Shown here: piece after piece, positions 46,062 through 55,574 of the stretch
Layout: each line of letters opens with the position of its first letter
How positions within the stretch are numbered: the first letter of the stretch is position 1
Origin: an uncultured Marinobacter sp.
GTDB lineage: Bacteria > Pseudomonadota > Gammaproteobacteria > Pseudomonadales > Oleiphilaceae
DNA: 62,011 nt
Assembly (NCBI RefSeq): GCF_913055835.1
Contig: NZ_CAJXKQ010000024.1
Location: 1 to 62,011, forward strand
Reading direction: 5' to 3'
The notes under the pieces: generated by a model
Seen by the model: only the letters and a program-made list of their open reading frames with translations
Told to the model about the DNA's origin: nothing
The model's database searches: none
Program-made: the position numbers and the translations under genes

Positions 46062-46349
46062 AGTTGTTCCTTATTATTGTCCGAGCCAATGTGAAAAACA
46101 GAATGTTTAACGATTTGTTCTTCAGGCAGTTTTTATAGTTATGACCACCCTCACTACAGGAACCGTGCCAGTTTCCCAAGTCACTGTTTTAAAGCGTTTT
46201 TGGTAGATTCAGGCAGCCTCGCTCCGCGATTTTCAGCGGTACTGTCTGGTAATCGGGACAATTTGTAACGTGGGCGCCTGGTTTTGTTGGCTTTACCGGA
46301 CAATAGCGTCCGAAATTGCGGACACAGAAAGATTGATTCGGGTCGGTGG
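46062..46349. other. Intergenic region with alternative hairpins near the kinase stop
   Basis: No gene seen. Three short arms CGGAC (46297), GTCCG (46308) and CGGAC (46319) can form two mutually exclusive 5-bp hairpins about 27 bases after the kinase stop; these may end the bkd-kinase transcript, but there is no T-tract. The rest should hold the promoter of the binding-protein gene. Confidence 0.4.
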
Positions 46350-48188
46350 CTAAACCTGCTCAGTCCTTGGATTACGCGGGTAATAGCGCTCCGGCAGGCG
46401 CTCGATGTGAGGGAAGAAGCGGGTGTCCTTGTAGGGCATTTTCATGAAGCCGGAAACACCCAGGCCTGTAATCTGCTCCACCGCTGACAGGATTACATCC
46501 AGCAGCCGGCGGAACTCCGGCTCTCGTTCCGGATCCAGCAGCCGGTAGTGGCTGTGGATTTTGAGATGGCGGGGCAGGGCTTCGAAGATAATCATGCCGG
46601 TATGATGGATAGCGTTGAGCTCTTCCAGGGCGTGGATGATGGTGTCGGGCAGCACCAGGAATTCCTCCGGATCCGGGCCATCTTCGAAATAGGAGTGGAC
46701 CCGGCTTTCATCCTCTACCTCCGGCGCTGCGCTTACCTCGTAATGCAGCTTCATTTCAGGGGATATCACGAAGGGCTGAGTCGGTTCATCGCGGTCGACG
46801 TGAAGGGTGTTTCGGGCGTTGAACAGACAGCTTTTGAAAATGCCCTTCCGGTAAATTGCCTGGGCCAGGTAAACCATATTGTTAACCGCCTGCACGAACG
46901 CCGATTTCAACGCGGGATCGTGCAGGTTCAGGGACGTGTCGATATAGATGCCATCGGTTTCCCAGCGCACGGCCAGCCCGCCTTCCACCGGGTAGCGTCC
47001 GAGCCGGCTGACGGCGGCCAGGAAGGCTTTCTCGGTTTCGCCCATGCCCTGCATGAAGTTCTTGTAGTAGCGGTCCAGTTGCACGTCGTTCACATCGTTC
47101 AGGGTTTCCGCTGCGCCTTCCTCCCTGAGGAACGATTTGCGCGAGCTGTAAACCACGGTGTCGATTTCCTGATCTGATGTGCGCACCCACACGGGTACCT
47201 GGGCCGTGACCGGCTTCTCGGGCAGATCGATCATCACCGTGCGGGCCATGCGTGGCATCTCGCTGAGGTAGTAATCACCGGCCTTGCGACGAGTGTCCGG
47301 GTCCGGTGACAGCATGCCGTCCAGCATACGGGCGAATTCCATGGGCAGGCCCAGTGAGGTGGCCGGGATGGCCCGATGGCCAAAGCGGCAGGATTGCGCA
47401 GACGCCAGCGCATAGAGTGTGCCGGCCGCTCCCTGTTCGTCGAACCTCGGAGACGACAGGCCGCCGTTGAGCTGTTCGTCGCCGATGAAATACACATCCC
47501 CGAGTCGGGCATTGGTCTGCTGCAGGTTATCGGACATCAGCTCCATCACGTTGGCAGTGATGAACTGCTGGTTGGCGTCCAGCTGTGCGAACACGGATGA
47601 ACCCCAGTCAATCAGGGCGATGTTCTCGGTGCTGGCGTCGAAAACCAGGTTCGAGGGCTTGATGTCGCCATGCACAATCGGCCTGCCCGCCGGACCGTTT
47701 TCGCGCCGCAGATTACGCAGGATGTCGGCCAGCTGGTCCGCGATGCGCATGATGAGCCGTGGTTTCAGACGGCCGTCGCGCAGGGAAACCTCTTCCAGGT
47801 TCAGGCCGGCAGCACGCTCCATTACGAGGATCGGCTGGTTATTGGCCCGCTGGTAGGAAATCAGCCGGGGCACCCGGGGGTGGCGGACCTGCTCCAGAAT
47901 GTAGGCTTCATCTTCAAGCCGGTCCTGAAGATGCCTAGGCAGATTGATGCGGGTGAATTTGAAAACGTGCTCCGGGCCACCGATTGCGGTGCCTGGCAGG
48001 CGACCGGAGAACACAAAGCCGTAGGCGCCCTTGCCAATCAGCTCGATGTCCTGGTAACCGAGTTGGCGGAGCTGGGCAGCGCAAAGCGCCACCCAGTCCT
48101 TGAGCTTCTTGGCATCATCATGGCTGAGCAGATAGATCGACTGCTCTTCGGGAATATAGAACTGCTGCAGTTGCGTCTTCTGCGCCAT
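46350..48188 (-). CDS. Ser/Thr-kinase-like protein co-encoded with keto acid dehydrogenase
   Basis: A protein of 612 residues. The N-terminal kinase domain (about 45-320) has every catalytic element: glycine loop GKGAYGFV (52-59), Lys77 in VFKF, an alpha-C Glu near 93, catalytic loop IVHGDIKPSN with Asp175 and Asn180, and metal-binding Asp194 as DWG instead of DFG. HRD is replaced by HGD, as in many bacterial kinases. The last 290 residues form a domain I do not recognise. There is no transmembrane segment, so it is cytoplasmic. It starts nine bases after the E2 stop and is the fourth gene of the bkd operon, so the dehydrogenase complex is the obvious candidate substrate. Confidence 0.85.
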   Translation of the reverse strand: MAQKTQLQQFYIPEEQSIYLLSHDDAKKLKDWVALCAAQLRQLGYQDIELIGKGAYGFVFSGRLPGTAIGGPEHVFKFTRINLPRHLQDRLEDEAYILEQVRHPRVPRLISYQRANNQPILVMERAAGLNLEEVSLRDGRLKPRLIMRIADQLADILRNLRRENGPAGRPIVHGDIKPSNLVFDASTENIALIDWGSSVFAQLDANQQFITANVMELMSDNLQQTNARLGDVYFIGDEQLNGGLSSPRFDEQGAAGTLYALASAQSCRFGHRAIPATSLGLPMEFARMLDGMLSPDPDTRRKAGDYYLSEMPRMARTVMIDLPEKPVTAQVPVWVRTSDQEIDTVVYSSRKSFLREEGAAETLNDVNDVQLDRYYKNFMQGMGETEKAFLAAVSRLGRYPVEGGLAVRWETDGIYIDTSLNLHDPALKSAFVQAVNNMVYLAQAIYRKGIFKSCLFNARNTLHVDRDEPTQPFVISPEMKLHYEVSAAPEVEDESRVHSYFEDGPDPEEFLVLPDTIIHALEELNAIHHTGMIIFEALPRHLKIHSHYRLLDPEREPEFRRLLDVILSAVEQITGLGVSGFMKMPYKDTRFFPHIERLPERYYPRNPRTEQV

Positions 48189-48197
48189 GATGAACCG

Positions 48198-49796
48198 TCA
48201 GCCCATATGCAGGAGCATGGTTTGGGGCGATTCCAGGAAACCTTTCCAACGGTTGCAGAACCGGGCAATGGTGCCGCCGTCGATAATGCGATGATCGCCG
48301 GCCCAGCTTACGGTCATGATGGCGCGTTCCACCACCTGGCCGTTGGCGTCAAACCGGGGCAGTTTCTGGGTGCGTCCCAGGGCAACGATGGCCACCTCCG
48401 GCGCATTGATAATCGGCGCTGCGTAGGTGCCACCCAGCGCACCAATGTTGGAAATGGTAATGGTGCCACCCTTGAGGTCTTCCTGGCTGACGCGGCCGGA
48501 TCGGGCCGCTTCGGTCAGGCGCGCTACCTCGTCGGCTATGCCGAGCAAGGACAGGCTTTCGACGCCTTTGATGTTTGGCACCATCAGGCCAGCCTTGCCA
48601 TCCACTGCCATACCGATATTGCACTGGGGCAGGTAGTGAATCTCCGTGACATCATCGTTCAGCTGGCTGTTGAGTACCGGGAACTCCTGTACCGCCAGGG
48701 CCATGGCCTTCATGAAGAAGGGCATAAGGGTGAGTCGCGAGCCCCTTGCTTCTGCCTCCGGCTTCAGTTGTTCCCGCAGCTTGAGCAGATCGGTGACATC
48801 AATATCCTCGCTGTAGATAAAATGAGGAATGGTGGTGGCCGATTTGACCATGCTTTTCGCCATGGCGGCTTTCATGCCACGAATAGGCTCGACCCGAATT
48901 TCCTGTTCAGGCGCGGGCTGCCTGCGGGCACCGCCGGTGGTGGCTGTTTGCGTATCGCCGGAGGGTGCCTGCGTCTGAGCCTGTTTTGGCCCCTCTTCAA
49001 GATGAGCAAGTACATCGGCTTTCAGCACCCGGCCATCCTTGCCGGAACCGGCGATGTCTCCGAGATTGAGCTCGTGCTCGCGAACCAGGCGGCGAACGGC
49101 GGGGCTGGCCGGAATACGCTGTCGGCTGGCCGTGGCCACCGGCGAGGCCGTCGCCGTTGAAAGTTGGGCTGCGGGCTCCGGTTTGGCTTTGGGCTCGTCC
49201 GGCTCTTCCCGATCCCGGGGAATGAAAGCAAAGAGCGGGGCATGCACCTTGGCCATGGCTTGCTGCTGGTGGTACAACTTGGTCACCCGGCCGGCTTTGG
49301 GGGCCGTAATCTCGACCATGGCCTTGTCTGTCATAACGTCCACGACAGGCTGGTCTTCTTCGATCTCATCACCCTCGGCCACACGCCATTCCACCACCTC
49401 GCACTCTACAATCCCTTCGCCGATATCCGGCAGGATGAAGTCCTCTGTGGCCTCATCGTCAGATGCCGGGCGCGTCGTGGGTTCGATGTTGGTCTCATTG
49501 GCCGGCTCTGGTTTGGCGGGTTCTGGCGAACTGGCAGCCGTCGCCTGGCCACCGCTTTCGCTCTCATCCACCAGCTCAAACAGCGGGGCATGGACTTTGG
49601 CGATGTCGCCTTCCTGGTAATAGAGGCGGGTTACCCGCCCCTTGTAGGGCGCCGGAATCTCAACCAGGGCCTTGTCGGTCATTACCTCGGCCACAGGCTG
49701 ATCTTCCTCGATGATATCGCCTTCGCTGACCAGCCATTTGACCAGTTCACATTCCACGATACCTTCGCCGATATCGGGCAGTATAAAATCACTCAT
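48198..49796 (-). CDS. bkdB: Branched-chain keto acid dehydrogenase E2, two lipoyl domains
   Basis: A protein of 532 residues. Two lipoyl domains carry DKA lysines at 42 and 158. A linker, a peripheral-subunit-binding domain (about 225-260, IPASPAVRRLVREHELNL) and the acyltransferase core with the catalytic HRIIDGG near the C-terminus follow. It transfers the acyl group from E1 to CoA. Duplicated lipoyl domains are more usual in pyruvate dehydrogenase E2. Gene order with separate E1 alpha and beta, and the style of E1, favours a branched-chain type; an acetoin or pyruvate complex is a less likely alternative. No E3 gene is present in the operon. Confidence 0.88.
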   Translation of the reverse strand: MSDFILPDIGEGIVECELVKWLVSEGDIIEEDQPVAEVMTDKALVEIPAPYKGRVTRLYYQEGDIAKVHAPLFELVDESESGGQATAASSPEPAKPEPANETNIEPTTRPASDDEATEDFILPDIGEGIVECEVVEWRVAEGDEIEEDQPVVDVMTDKAMVEITAPKAGRVTKLYHQQQAMAKVHAPLFAFIPRDREEPDEPKAKPEPAAQLSTATASPVATASRQRIPASPAVRRLVREHELNLGDIAGSGKDGRVLKADVLAHLEEGPKQAQTQAPSGDTQTATTGGARRQPAPEQEIRVEPIRGMKAAMAKSMVKSATTIPHFIYSEDIDVTDLLKLREQLKPEAEARGSRLTLMPFFMKAMALAVQEFPVLNSQLNDDVTEIHYLPQCNIGMAVDGKAGLMVPNIKGVESLSLLGIADEVARLTEAARSGRVSQEDLKGGTITISNIGALGGTYAAPIINAPEVAIVALGRTQKLPRFDANGQVVERAIMTVSWAGDHRIIDGGTIARFCNRWKGFLESPQTMLLHMG

Positions 49797-49822
49797 AGTC
49801 GCTCTCCTGTCCTGATATCAGC

Positions 49823-50800
49823 CTAGAATTCAACGCTCGCCCTGATGGCATCGTAGACCTTCAGGTGATTGGGCAGGTGCTCTTTTTCCAGCACCAGCGG
49901 GAAGGGCGTGTCCATCCCGGTTACCCGAGCGATTGGAGACTCCAGATACAGGAAACAGCGCTCCTGGATCGTGGCGGCGATTTCACCGGCGAATCCGCCG
50001 GTCAGGGGAGCTTCGTGGGTGACCACCAGCCGTCCGGTCTTGAAAACGGAGTTGGCGACGGTTTCCACATCCCAGGGCAGAATGGTTCTCAGGTCGATGA
50101 CCTCACAAGAAATGCCATCTTTCTCGGCCCGTTCCACGGCCTGATCAATCACTTCCATCTGGGCGCCCCAGCCCAGAATCGTCACGTCGGTGCCTTCCTT
50201 GGTGACTTCGGCTTCGCCCAGCGGCAGTCGATAGTCCTCATCCGGCACTTCACCCACCGAGGCCCGGTAAAGCCGCTTGGGCTCGAAAAACAGGGTCGGA
50301 TTCGGGTCGTGGATAGCGGCCAGCAACAGCCCTTTGGCCTGATGCGGGTTGCGAGGCACCACAATCTTTAACCCCGGAGTGTGGGCAAAGTAGGCTTCCG
50401 GTGACTGGGAGTGATACAAGCCGCCGGCGATGCCGCCGCCGTAGGGCGCGCGAATTGTCAGCCCGCCCACGTTGAACAGGTTGCCCGAACGGTAGCGGAA
50501 CTTGGCGGATTCGTTCACGATCTGATCGAACGCCGGGAAGATGTAGTCCGCAAACTGGATCTCGGCTACCGGTACTGAACCCTGGGCCGCGAGGCCGTTG
50601 GCAAATCCGATGATGCCTTGCTCTACCAGGGGCGTGTTAAAGCAGCGGGCCTTGCCGTACTTCTGTTGCAGGTTGCTGGTGGCACGGAAAACGCCGCCAA
50701 AGACACCAACGTCCTCACCAAAACACAGCACCCGCTCGTCTTCCGCCATGGCGGTGTCGAGGGCATTGTTAATCGCCTGGAGCATATTCATCTTCGACAT
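49823..50800 (-). CDS. bkdA2: Branched-chain keto acid dehydrogenase E1 beta
   Basis: A protein of 325 residues. Typical E1-beta motifs are seen: [17 protein letters not shown] near residue 25, [16 protein letters not shown], an [19 protein letters not shown] channel segment and the C-terminal transketolase domain. It pairs with E1 alpha to decarboxylate keto acids from Leu, Ile and Val. It begins one base after the E1 alpha stop. Confidence 0.9.
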   Translation of the reverse strand: MSKMNMLQAINNALDTAMAEDERVLCFGEDVGVFGGVFRATSNLQQKYGKARCFNTPLVEQGIIGFANGLAAQGSVPVAEIQFADYIFPAFDQIVNESAKFRYRSGNLFNVGGLTIRAPYGGGIAGGLYHSQSPEAYFAHTPGLKIVVPRNPHQAKGLLLAAIHDPNPTLFFEPKRLYRASVGEVPDEDYRLPLGEAEVTKEGTDVTILGWGAQMEVIDQAVERAEKDGISCEVIDLRTILPWDVETVANSVFKTGRLVVTHEAPLTGGFAGEIAATIQERCFLYLESPIARVTGMDTPFPLVLEKEHLPNHLKVYDAIRASVEF

Positions 50801-50801
50801 C

Positions 50802-51986
50802 TCAGGCTCCTCCCTTGGCGTGTTCGGCGCTCTTCGGGTACTCGTCCGGGTACCGGCGGATATGCGCCTTCAATCTGTCGAACTGCTCAGCCAACGCGGG
50901 CGGGACCTCGTCGTAGACGTCGCTTACCAGGGATTCGAGCGGTGGTGGTGGCCGTTTCTGGGCCCGTTTCATGGTTTCCAGCACTTCCCGGCGCATGTTT
51001 TCCTGCAGTTGCTTTTCGTCGTCCTCACTCCACCATTTCTTGCTCTCAAGCCAGAGGCGCATTCGGAGGATCGGATCTTTCTCGCGCCAGACGGCTTCTT
51101 CATCCTTGCTGCGGTAGCCGGACGGGTCATCAGAGGAGGAGTGGGCCGCCAGGCGATAGCTCATGGCCTCGATCAATACCGGACGGTTGTGTTCCACGGC
51201 CAGCTTTCGCGCTTCCTGAGTGGCCTGGTACATGGCGAGAATGTCGTTACCATCCACGCGGATCACATCCATTTTGTAACCATAGGCCCGCGGTGCAACG
51301 CCATCGGCAGCAAACTGTTCCGCAGCCGGGGTGGAAATGGCATAACCGTTGTTGCGGCAAAGGAAAATCACCGGTACACGATGAACCGCAGCCATATTCA
51401 GGGCAGCATGGAAATCGCCCTCGGATGCCGCGCCCTCACCGAAGTAGGTGATCGTGCAGTGACCCTCCCCCCGGAGCTTCTGGCCATAGGCATAGCCGGT
51501 GGCCTGGGGTATCTGGGTGGCCAGAGGCGAGGAGATGGTCATGTAGTTCAGCTTCTTCGAGCCATAATGCACCGGCATCTGGCGGCCCTTGCCGTAGTCC
51601 ATCTCGTTGCCGAACAACTGGTTCATGAACTCGTCGATGGTGAATCCGCGATAGGTGAGGGCGCCCTGTTCGCGATACTGCGCCATGATCATGTCGCCAT
51701 CATCCAGTGCCGCTGCACTGCCGATAACGGCAGCCTCTTCGCCGGTGCACTGCATGTAGAAGCTCAAGCGGCCCTGCCTTTGGGCGGCAAGCATGCGCTC
51801 GTCGAGTATTCGGGTGGTAACCATGGCCCGGTAGATACGAAGGGCCTTGTCTTTGTCGAGATCAGGAGCCTTGGCGCTCTTGTAGAGCTTGCCGTCCTGT
51901 TTGAGAAGCTTGAACGTGGGAATCCGGAATTCCGCACCGTCGGTAAACACTGGGGAATACGCAACTTTGGACTTTGTTGTTGTCAT
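50802..51986 (-). CDS. bkdA1: Branched-chain keto acid dehydrogenase E1 alpha
   Basis: A protein of 394 residues. The thiamine diphosphate motif is [15 protein letters not shown] (183-197, ending NNGYAIST at 212-219). The phospho-regulatory loop [16 protein letters not shown] (281-296) aligns with the mammalian BCKDHA loop that holds its two phosphorylated serines; Ser283 and Ser293 occupy the same positions. The loop is common in bacterial homologues, so its presence alone proves nothing. It is first in the operon, with AGGAAGAGGATT before the ATG, and is divergent from mqo. Confidence 0.93.
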   Translation of the reverse strand: MTTTKSKVAYSPVFTDGAEFRIPTFKLLKQDGKLYKSAKAPDLDKDKALRIYRAMVTTRILDERMLAAQRQGRLSFYMQCTGEEAAVIGSAAALDDGDMIMAQYREQGALTYRGFTIDEFMNQLFGNEMDYGKGRQMPVHYGSKKLNYMTISSPLATQIPQATGYAYGQKLRGEGHCTITYFGEGAASEGDFHAALNMAAVHRVPVIFLCRNNGYAISTPAAEQFAADGVAPRAYGYKMDVIRVDGNDILAMYQATQEARKLAVEHNRPVLIEAMSYRLAAHSSSDDPSGYRSKDEEAVWREKDPILRMRLWLESKKWWSEDDEKQLQENMRREVLETMKRAQKRPPPPLESLVSDVYDEVPPALAEQFDRLKAHIRRYPDEYPKSAEHAKGGA

Positions 51987-52020
51987 AATCCTCTTCCTGG
52001 GGTAGTGGCCTGAGGAACAA

Positions 52021-52039
52021 ACACTCCTTGTGGGAGTGT
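52021..52039. repeat. Inverted repeat in the bkd leader
   Basis: A 7-bp perfect stem ACACTCC / GGAGTGT with a 5-base loop, 35-53 bases before the bkdA1 start. It could be an operator or a leader RNA hairpin. Confidence 0.5.
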
Positions 52040-52095
52040 AGTTAATGTCATTGTAGACAGCCTGGCAGAATCTGGTGTGATTCGTACCAGGTCGC

Positions 52096-52113
52096 GTTTA
52101 CCTTAACGTAAAC
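52096..52113. promoter_or_regulatory. 18-bp palindrome, candidate LiuR-type operator of the bkd operon
   Basis: GTTTACCTTAACGTAAAC reads the same on both strands at 16 of 18 positions. It resembles, from memory, the TTTACGTNNACGTAAA-like sites of the MerR-type regulator LiuR, which controls branched-chain amino acid degradation in gammaproteobacteria. It lies 110 bases upstream of bkdA1. On the minus strand a TTTACG element and TACGAA are separated by 20 bases, the long spacing typical of MerR-controlled promoters. Confidence 0.45.
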
Positions 52114-52262
52114 TGCGGAACAGGGGTAGACCCTGTTATCGAGATTTTCCGGTTAGCGGGAGCAGTCGCCAGGCGTTTTCCGTGTCTGGCGAAGCGTGCT
52201 ACCGTCAATGCATACACTTTTTTGATCAGGTTCAGACATTTGACGCACGCGGGCAGGTTTTA

Positions 52263-53732
52263 ATGAATGTAATCATCATTGGTGCAGGAATCATGGGCAC
52301 GACTTTCGCTACCCTGGCGAAAGAGTTTGCGCCGGAACTGGATATCACCATTCTCGAAAGGCTGGACGGCCCCGGGGCAGGAAATTCCTGGGTTTTCAAC
52401 AACGCAGGAACAGGTCATGAAGCAAATTGTGAACTGAATTACACGCCAGTGGACGAAGAGGTGATCTCCGTCGAAAAGGCGGTGAAGATTCACGCCCAGT
52501 TCAATGTGGCCAAGCAGTTCTGGGCCTATCTCGTTCAGAAAGGGGCCATCAAAGACCCCAAATCCTTCATTAACCAGACCAAGCACTGCACCATCGTCTC
52601 CGAGCCGTCGATTCAGGAACTGAAACTACGCTTCAAGGAGATGTCCGGTCATCATTTCTTCGAGCAGATGCGCTACTCCGAGGACTTCGACGAGATCAAG
52701 AGCTGGATCCCGTTCACCATGGAGGAGCGTCCCCGGCATGAGAAGATGGCGGCGACGGTTATTGAAACGGGCACCGACGTCAATTTTGGAGCGCTTACAG
52801 ACCAAATGGCCAGGCATGCGGTTGATGATCTCGGCGTGAAGATTGAGTACGGTACTCACGTCAAGCGTGTACATCGCAGCCCTGCCGGCAGCTGGCTTGT
52901 GGAAACCCAGAGCAGGGGAGTTGACCGGCAGTACAAAGCCGACGTTCTGTTTGTCGGCGCCGGCGGTGGTGCCTTCCCGATACTGAAAAAGAGCCATCTG
53001 CCTTTCGCGCGCCGTTTCACCGGTTTTCCCGTTGGCGGGCGTTTTCTGCAAGCCGAAATTACTCCAGAGCAGGCCGAGCAATATCGCGCCAAGACCTACG
53101 GCAAGGCGAAGGTGGGCGCGCCTCCGATGTCTGTCCCGCACCTGGATCTTCGGGTTGCGAATGGCCGTTATTATTTGCTGTTCGGGCCCTTCGCTTCGTT
53201 CAAACCGGTGCTTGAGAGAGGCCGCGGCTTCCTGGATTACCTCCGCTCTATGCGTCTGCATGATATCCCGGGCCTGCTGAACGTGGCGCTTGAGCACTTC
53301 CCCCTGGTCAAGTATCTGGTTTCGGAGACCTTCAAGGGCGAGAAGAGTATGTTCGAGGAGCTGGACAGCTTCGCCCCGGGCATGAGTAAAAAGTTCAACT
53401 GGAAAGCCGTCGAGGCAGGCCAGCGTGTGCAGATCATCCGGGATGGCGATCTGCAGATGGGCACCGAGATCCTGGTATCCAGTGACAAAACCTACGGCAC
53501 GTTGCTGGGCGCATCTCCGGGGGCTTCTGTATCTCCGGAAGTCATGTTGCGTTGCCTGGAACAGCTTCTGCCGTCTATTTTTACCACTGAGGAAGCGGGT
53601 AAAAAGAGGAAGGAAATATTCCCCGAGGACAATCTGGATGCCCTGGCCAGGAACCCGGACCGCTACCGGGAGATCCGTGACGCGGTCAACGAGCGGTTAG
53701 GCATAAAAAAATCGATACCACAGAAGGACTGA
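52263..53732 (+). CDS. mqo: Malate:quinone oxidoreductase
   Basis: A protein of 489 residues. The FAD motif GAGIMG, LERLDGPGAGNSWVFNNAGTGHEANCELNY split over residues 33-60, and VGAGGGAFPILKKS match Mqo, a membrane-peripheral flavoprotein that oxidises malate to oxaloacetate and reduces quinone. The start is the ATG before NVIIIGAG; 27 upstream codons lack support. It is followed at 29 bases by an isocitrate dehydrogenase gene, making a TCA-cycle pair. Confidence 0.92.
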   Translation: MNVIIIGAGIMGTTFATLAKEFAPELDITILERLDGPGAGNSWVFNNAGTGHEANCELNYTPVDEEVISVEKAVKIHAQFNVAKQFWAYLVQKGAIKDPKSFINQTKHCTIVSEPSIQELKLRFKEMSGHHFFEQMRYSEDFDEIKSWIPFTMEERPRHEKMAATVIETGTDVNFGALTDQMARHAVDDLGVKIEYGTHVKRVHRSPAGSWLVETQSRGVDRQYKADVLFVGAGGGAFPILKKSHLPFARRFTGFPVGGRFLQAEITPEQAEQYRAKTYGKAKVGAPPMSVPHLDLRVANGRYYLLFGPFASFKPVLERGRGFLDYLRSMRLHDIPGLLNVALEHFPLVKYLVSETFKGEKSMFEELDSFAPGMSKKFNWKAVEAGQRVQIIRDGDLQMGTEILVSSDKTYGTLLGASPGASVSPEVMLRCLEQLLPSIFTTEEAGKKRKEIFPEDNLDALARNPDRYREIRDAVNERLGIKKSIPQKD

Positions 53733-53761
53733 TCGGGCCAAACAATAGCAGGGAGATTTTC

Positions 53762-55498
53762 ATGGACAGCAGAATCAGTGTGACGTCGCCTCTTGTGATC
53801 CTTCATGGCGATGAAATGGCTCAGGTGGCGTTCGAGCATATTCTCAAAAAGTTTGTGAGCTCACGGCTTGATATTCAACTCGAGGAAATCGATCTGTCCG
53901 CGGAGAACCGCCTGCTGACGAACGGCCAGGTGGTTATCGATGCGATCGATGCGCTCCAACGCCACGGTGTGGGCGTAAAGAACGCGGGTATGACGGTCAA
54001 CCGGCAGCAACTGGAAGACTTGCTTCGAAAGCACCCGGACGTAGACGGCAATAATCTGCATCCGTTGGCGACCAAGTCACCCAACGGCGCGATCCGGAAG
54101 GGCATCAGCGGCAATATTACCCGGGAAGACATCAAATTCCGGAACCTCAACATCCGCCGCCCTGAGTGGGTTGGGCGCGATATTGAGGTGGATACCATGG
54201 AGTTCGGCGGTATCAAGGACAGCTTCAATCAGCTGTCCCTGGCAACCGGTGTGGTCAAACTGATGTTCGTAGGCAGCAGTGGCGACCCGGTGGAGCTTCA
54301 TCGCCGTGAAATCCGCAAGGGCGATCCCTGGCTGCTAGCGACCAACGACATCGAAGACGTCAAAGCCTGGGCCCACCGTTTCTTCCAGCGCGCCATCGCA
54401 GAGAAACGGGACGTGTACCTGGGCCTGAAAGATACCGTGATCCCGGGATACGACGGCGCCATGCGATCGGTGATCGAGGACATCTATCACAGCGACTACA
54501 AACAGCAGATCGAAGAACTGGGGCTGAATTACTACTACGAACTGATCGATGCCCAGGCGGCTCGGATTGTCTCCAACCCGCCTGATCGAGCCCTCTGGGG
54601 AGTGCCGGATAACACCACCGGCCGCAAGCTGCTCAAGCTGGTGAATCAGCTCAAGGAATTTGGCATTCCGGGCCGGGGTGCCCATGTGTCCATCTCAAGG
54701 ATGAGCGCCGGCGGTGGCGACCAGTATGGCAGCTTCAACATGGCGGCCAAGGAAGACGGCATTCTCAAGGTGATCGTCGACGGCGACGAGAAGCATGCCC
54801 GCCGGGTCCGGAAAGGCGATCCAATGCTGCTCATGTCCAATGATCGCGAAGCCATCAAGGACTGGGTTCTGCAAGTATTCCGGGATGCCTCACGCAAAGA
54901 CAAAGAGGTCTATTTTGGCCTCAAGCGTGAATACATGGAGTACGATGAAGTCTACAGCGACGTGATTACCGAAGTGCGGCGGGAGCTGGCCAGCGAGCAT
55001 ACGCCGCCGCCATCGTTCATGATCATGCGGCCTTCGAGTCAGCTCAAGAAGATGATCACGGACCCGCCCAGAAACGCACTGTATCCCTCCCAGAACCTGG
55101 ATGGGGATATCTTTTCAGATATCTCGGCTGCGCTCGGTGGCAGCCTGGCAACGGCAAGCTCGATCATCGAGAGCAAGGACGGCACCATGCTGTTCGAAGC
55201 ACCCCATGGCACGGCCCATGATCTGTACCTGAAGTACCTGGAGAGCGACGGCAAAGTCGCCCACTTCAATCCGTCTGCGTTGATCTTCGCCCTGGCCAAC
55301 GCCCTGGAAACCCTCGGTGAGCGCGAAGGTAACGAACCTCTGAGCCAGTACGCCATTCAATTGAAGGCGGCATTAACCGATACGGTGGATAGCGGCATCG
55401 TTACCGCCGATCTGAAGGGTAAGACCGTTGATCCGGAGTCCGAACAGGTGGTGGATATGATTGGTTTTCTGGAGGCCGTGGAAAAGGCGCTCCAGTAG
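53762..55498 (+). CDS. Eukaryotic-type isocitrate dehydrogenase with internal duplication
   Basis: A protein of 578 residues, longer than the usual 400-430 of this family. HGDEMAQVAFEHI (15-27), KSPNGAIRK (105-113) and GLKDTVIPGYDG with Lys223, plus YYYELIDAQ near 260, match the eukaryotic-like NADP isocitrate dehydrogenases. The metal site NLDGDIFSD (445-453, Asp449 and Asp453) and EAPHGTAHD complete it. About 165 residues (280-444) separate ALW from the NLDGD site, and this insertion repeats the preceding segment: 185-276 and 350-441 both run RKGDP.LL..ND...... and end in DPPR.AL. The second copy has lost the catalytic Lys-Asp-Tyr pattern. Coenzyme preference was not deduced. Confidence 0.85.
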   Translation: MDSRISVTSPLVILHGDEMAQVAFEHILKKFVSSRLDIQLEEIDLSAENRLLTNGQVVIDAIDALQRHGVGVKNAGMTVNRQQLEDLLRKHPDVDGNNLHPLATKSPNGAIRKGISGNITREDIKFRNLNIRRPEWVGRDIEVDTMEFGGIKDSFNQLSLATGVVKLMFVGSSGDPVELHRREIRKGDPWLLATNDIEDVKAWAHRFFQRAIAEKRDVYLGLKDTVIPGYDGAMRSVIEDIYHSDYKQQIEELGLNYYYELIDAQAARIVSNPPDRALWGVPDNTTGRKLLKLVNQLKEFGIPGRGAHVSISRMSAGGGDQYGSFNMAAKEDGILKVIVDGDEKHARRVRKGDPMLLMSNDREAIKDWVLQVFRDASRKDKEVYFGLKREYMEYDEVYSDVITEVRRELASEHTPPPSFMIMRPSSQLKKMITDPPRNALYPSQNLDGDIFSDISAALGGSLATASSIIESKDGTMLFEAPHGTAHDLYLKYLESDGKVAHFNPSALIFALANALETLGEREGNEPLSQYAIQLKAALTDTVDSGIVTADLKGKTVDPESEQVVDMIGFLEAVEKALQ

Positions 55499-55574
55499 GC
55501 ATTCGGCAAGCCTCACGCTGCAGAAAGTGCTAACTTTAATCATGCCCATGACCTTTCGATAAAGGATAGTAGAG

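Noticed and set aside
47670..49160. A 496-codon open frame antisense to the E2 and kinase genes
   Set aside because: It is a shadow frame; it spans two real genes and lacks any family signature.
50598..52013. A 471-codon open frame on the plus strand, antisense to E1 alpha and E1 beta
   Set aside because: It has no ribosome site, no recognisable domain, and mirrors high-GC third-position bias of the real genes on the opposite strand.
53762..55498. Possibility that the extra segment of the isocitrate dehydrogenase is an assembly duplication
   Set aside because: The two copies are diverged in protein and DNA sequence and the frame is intact, so it is an old biological duplication.
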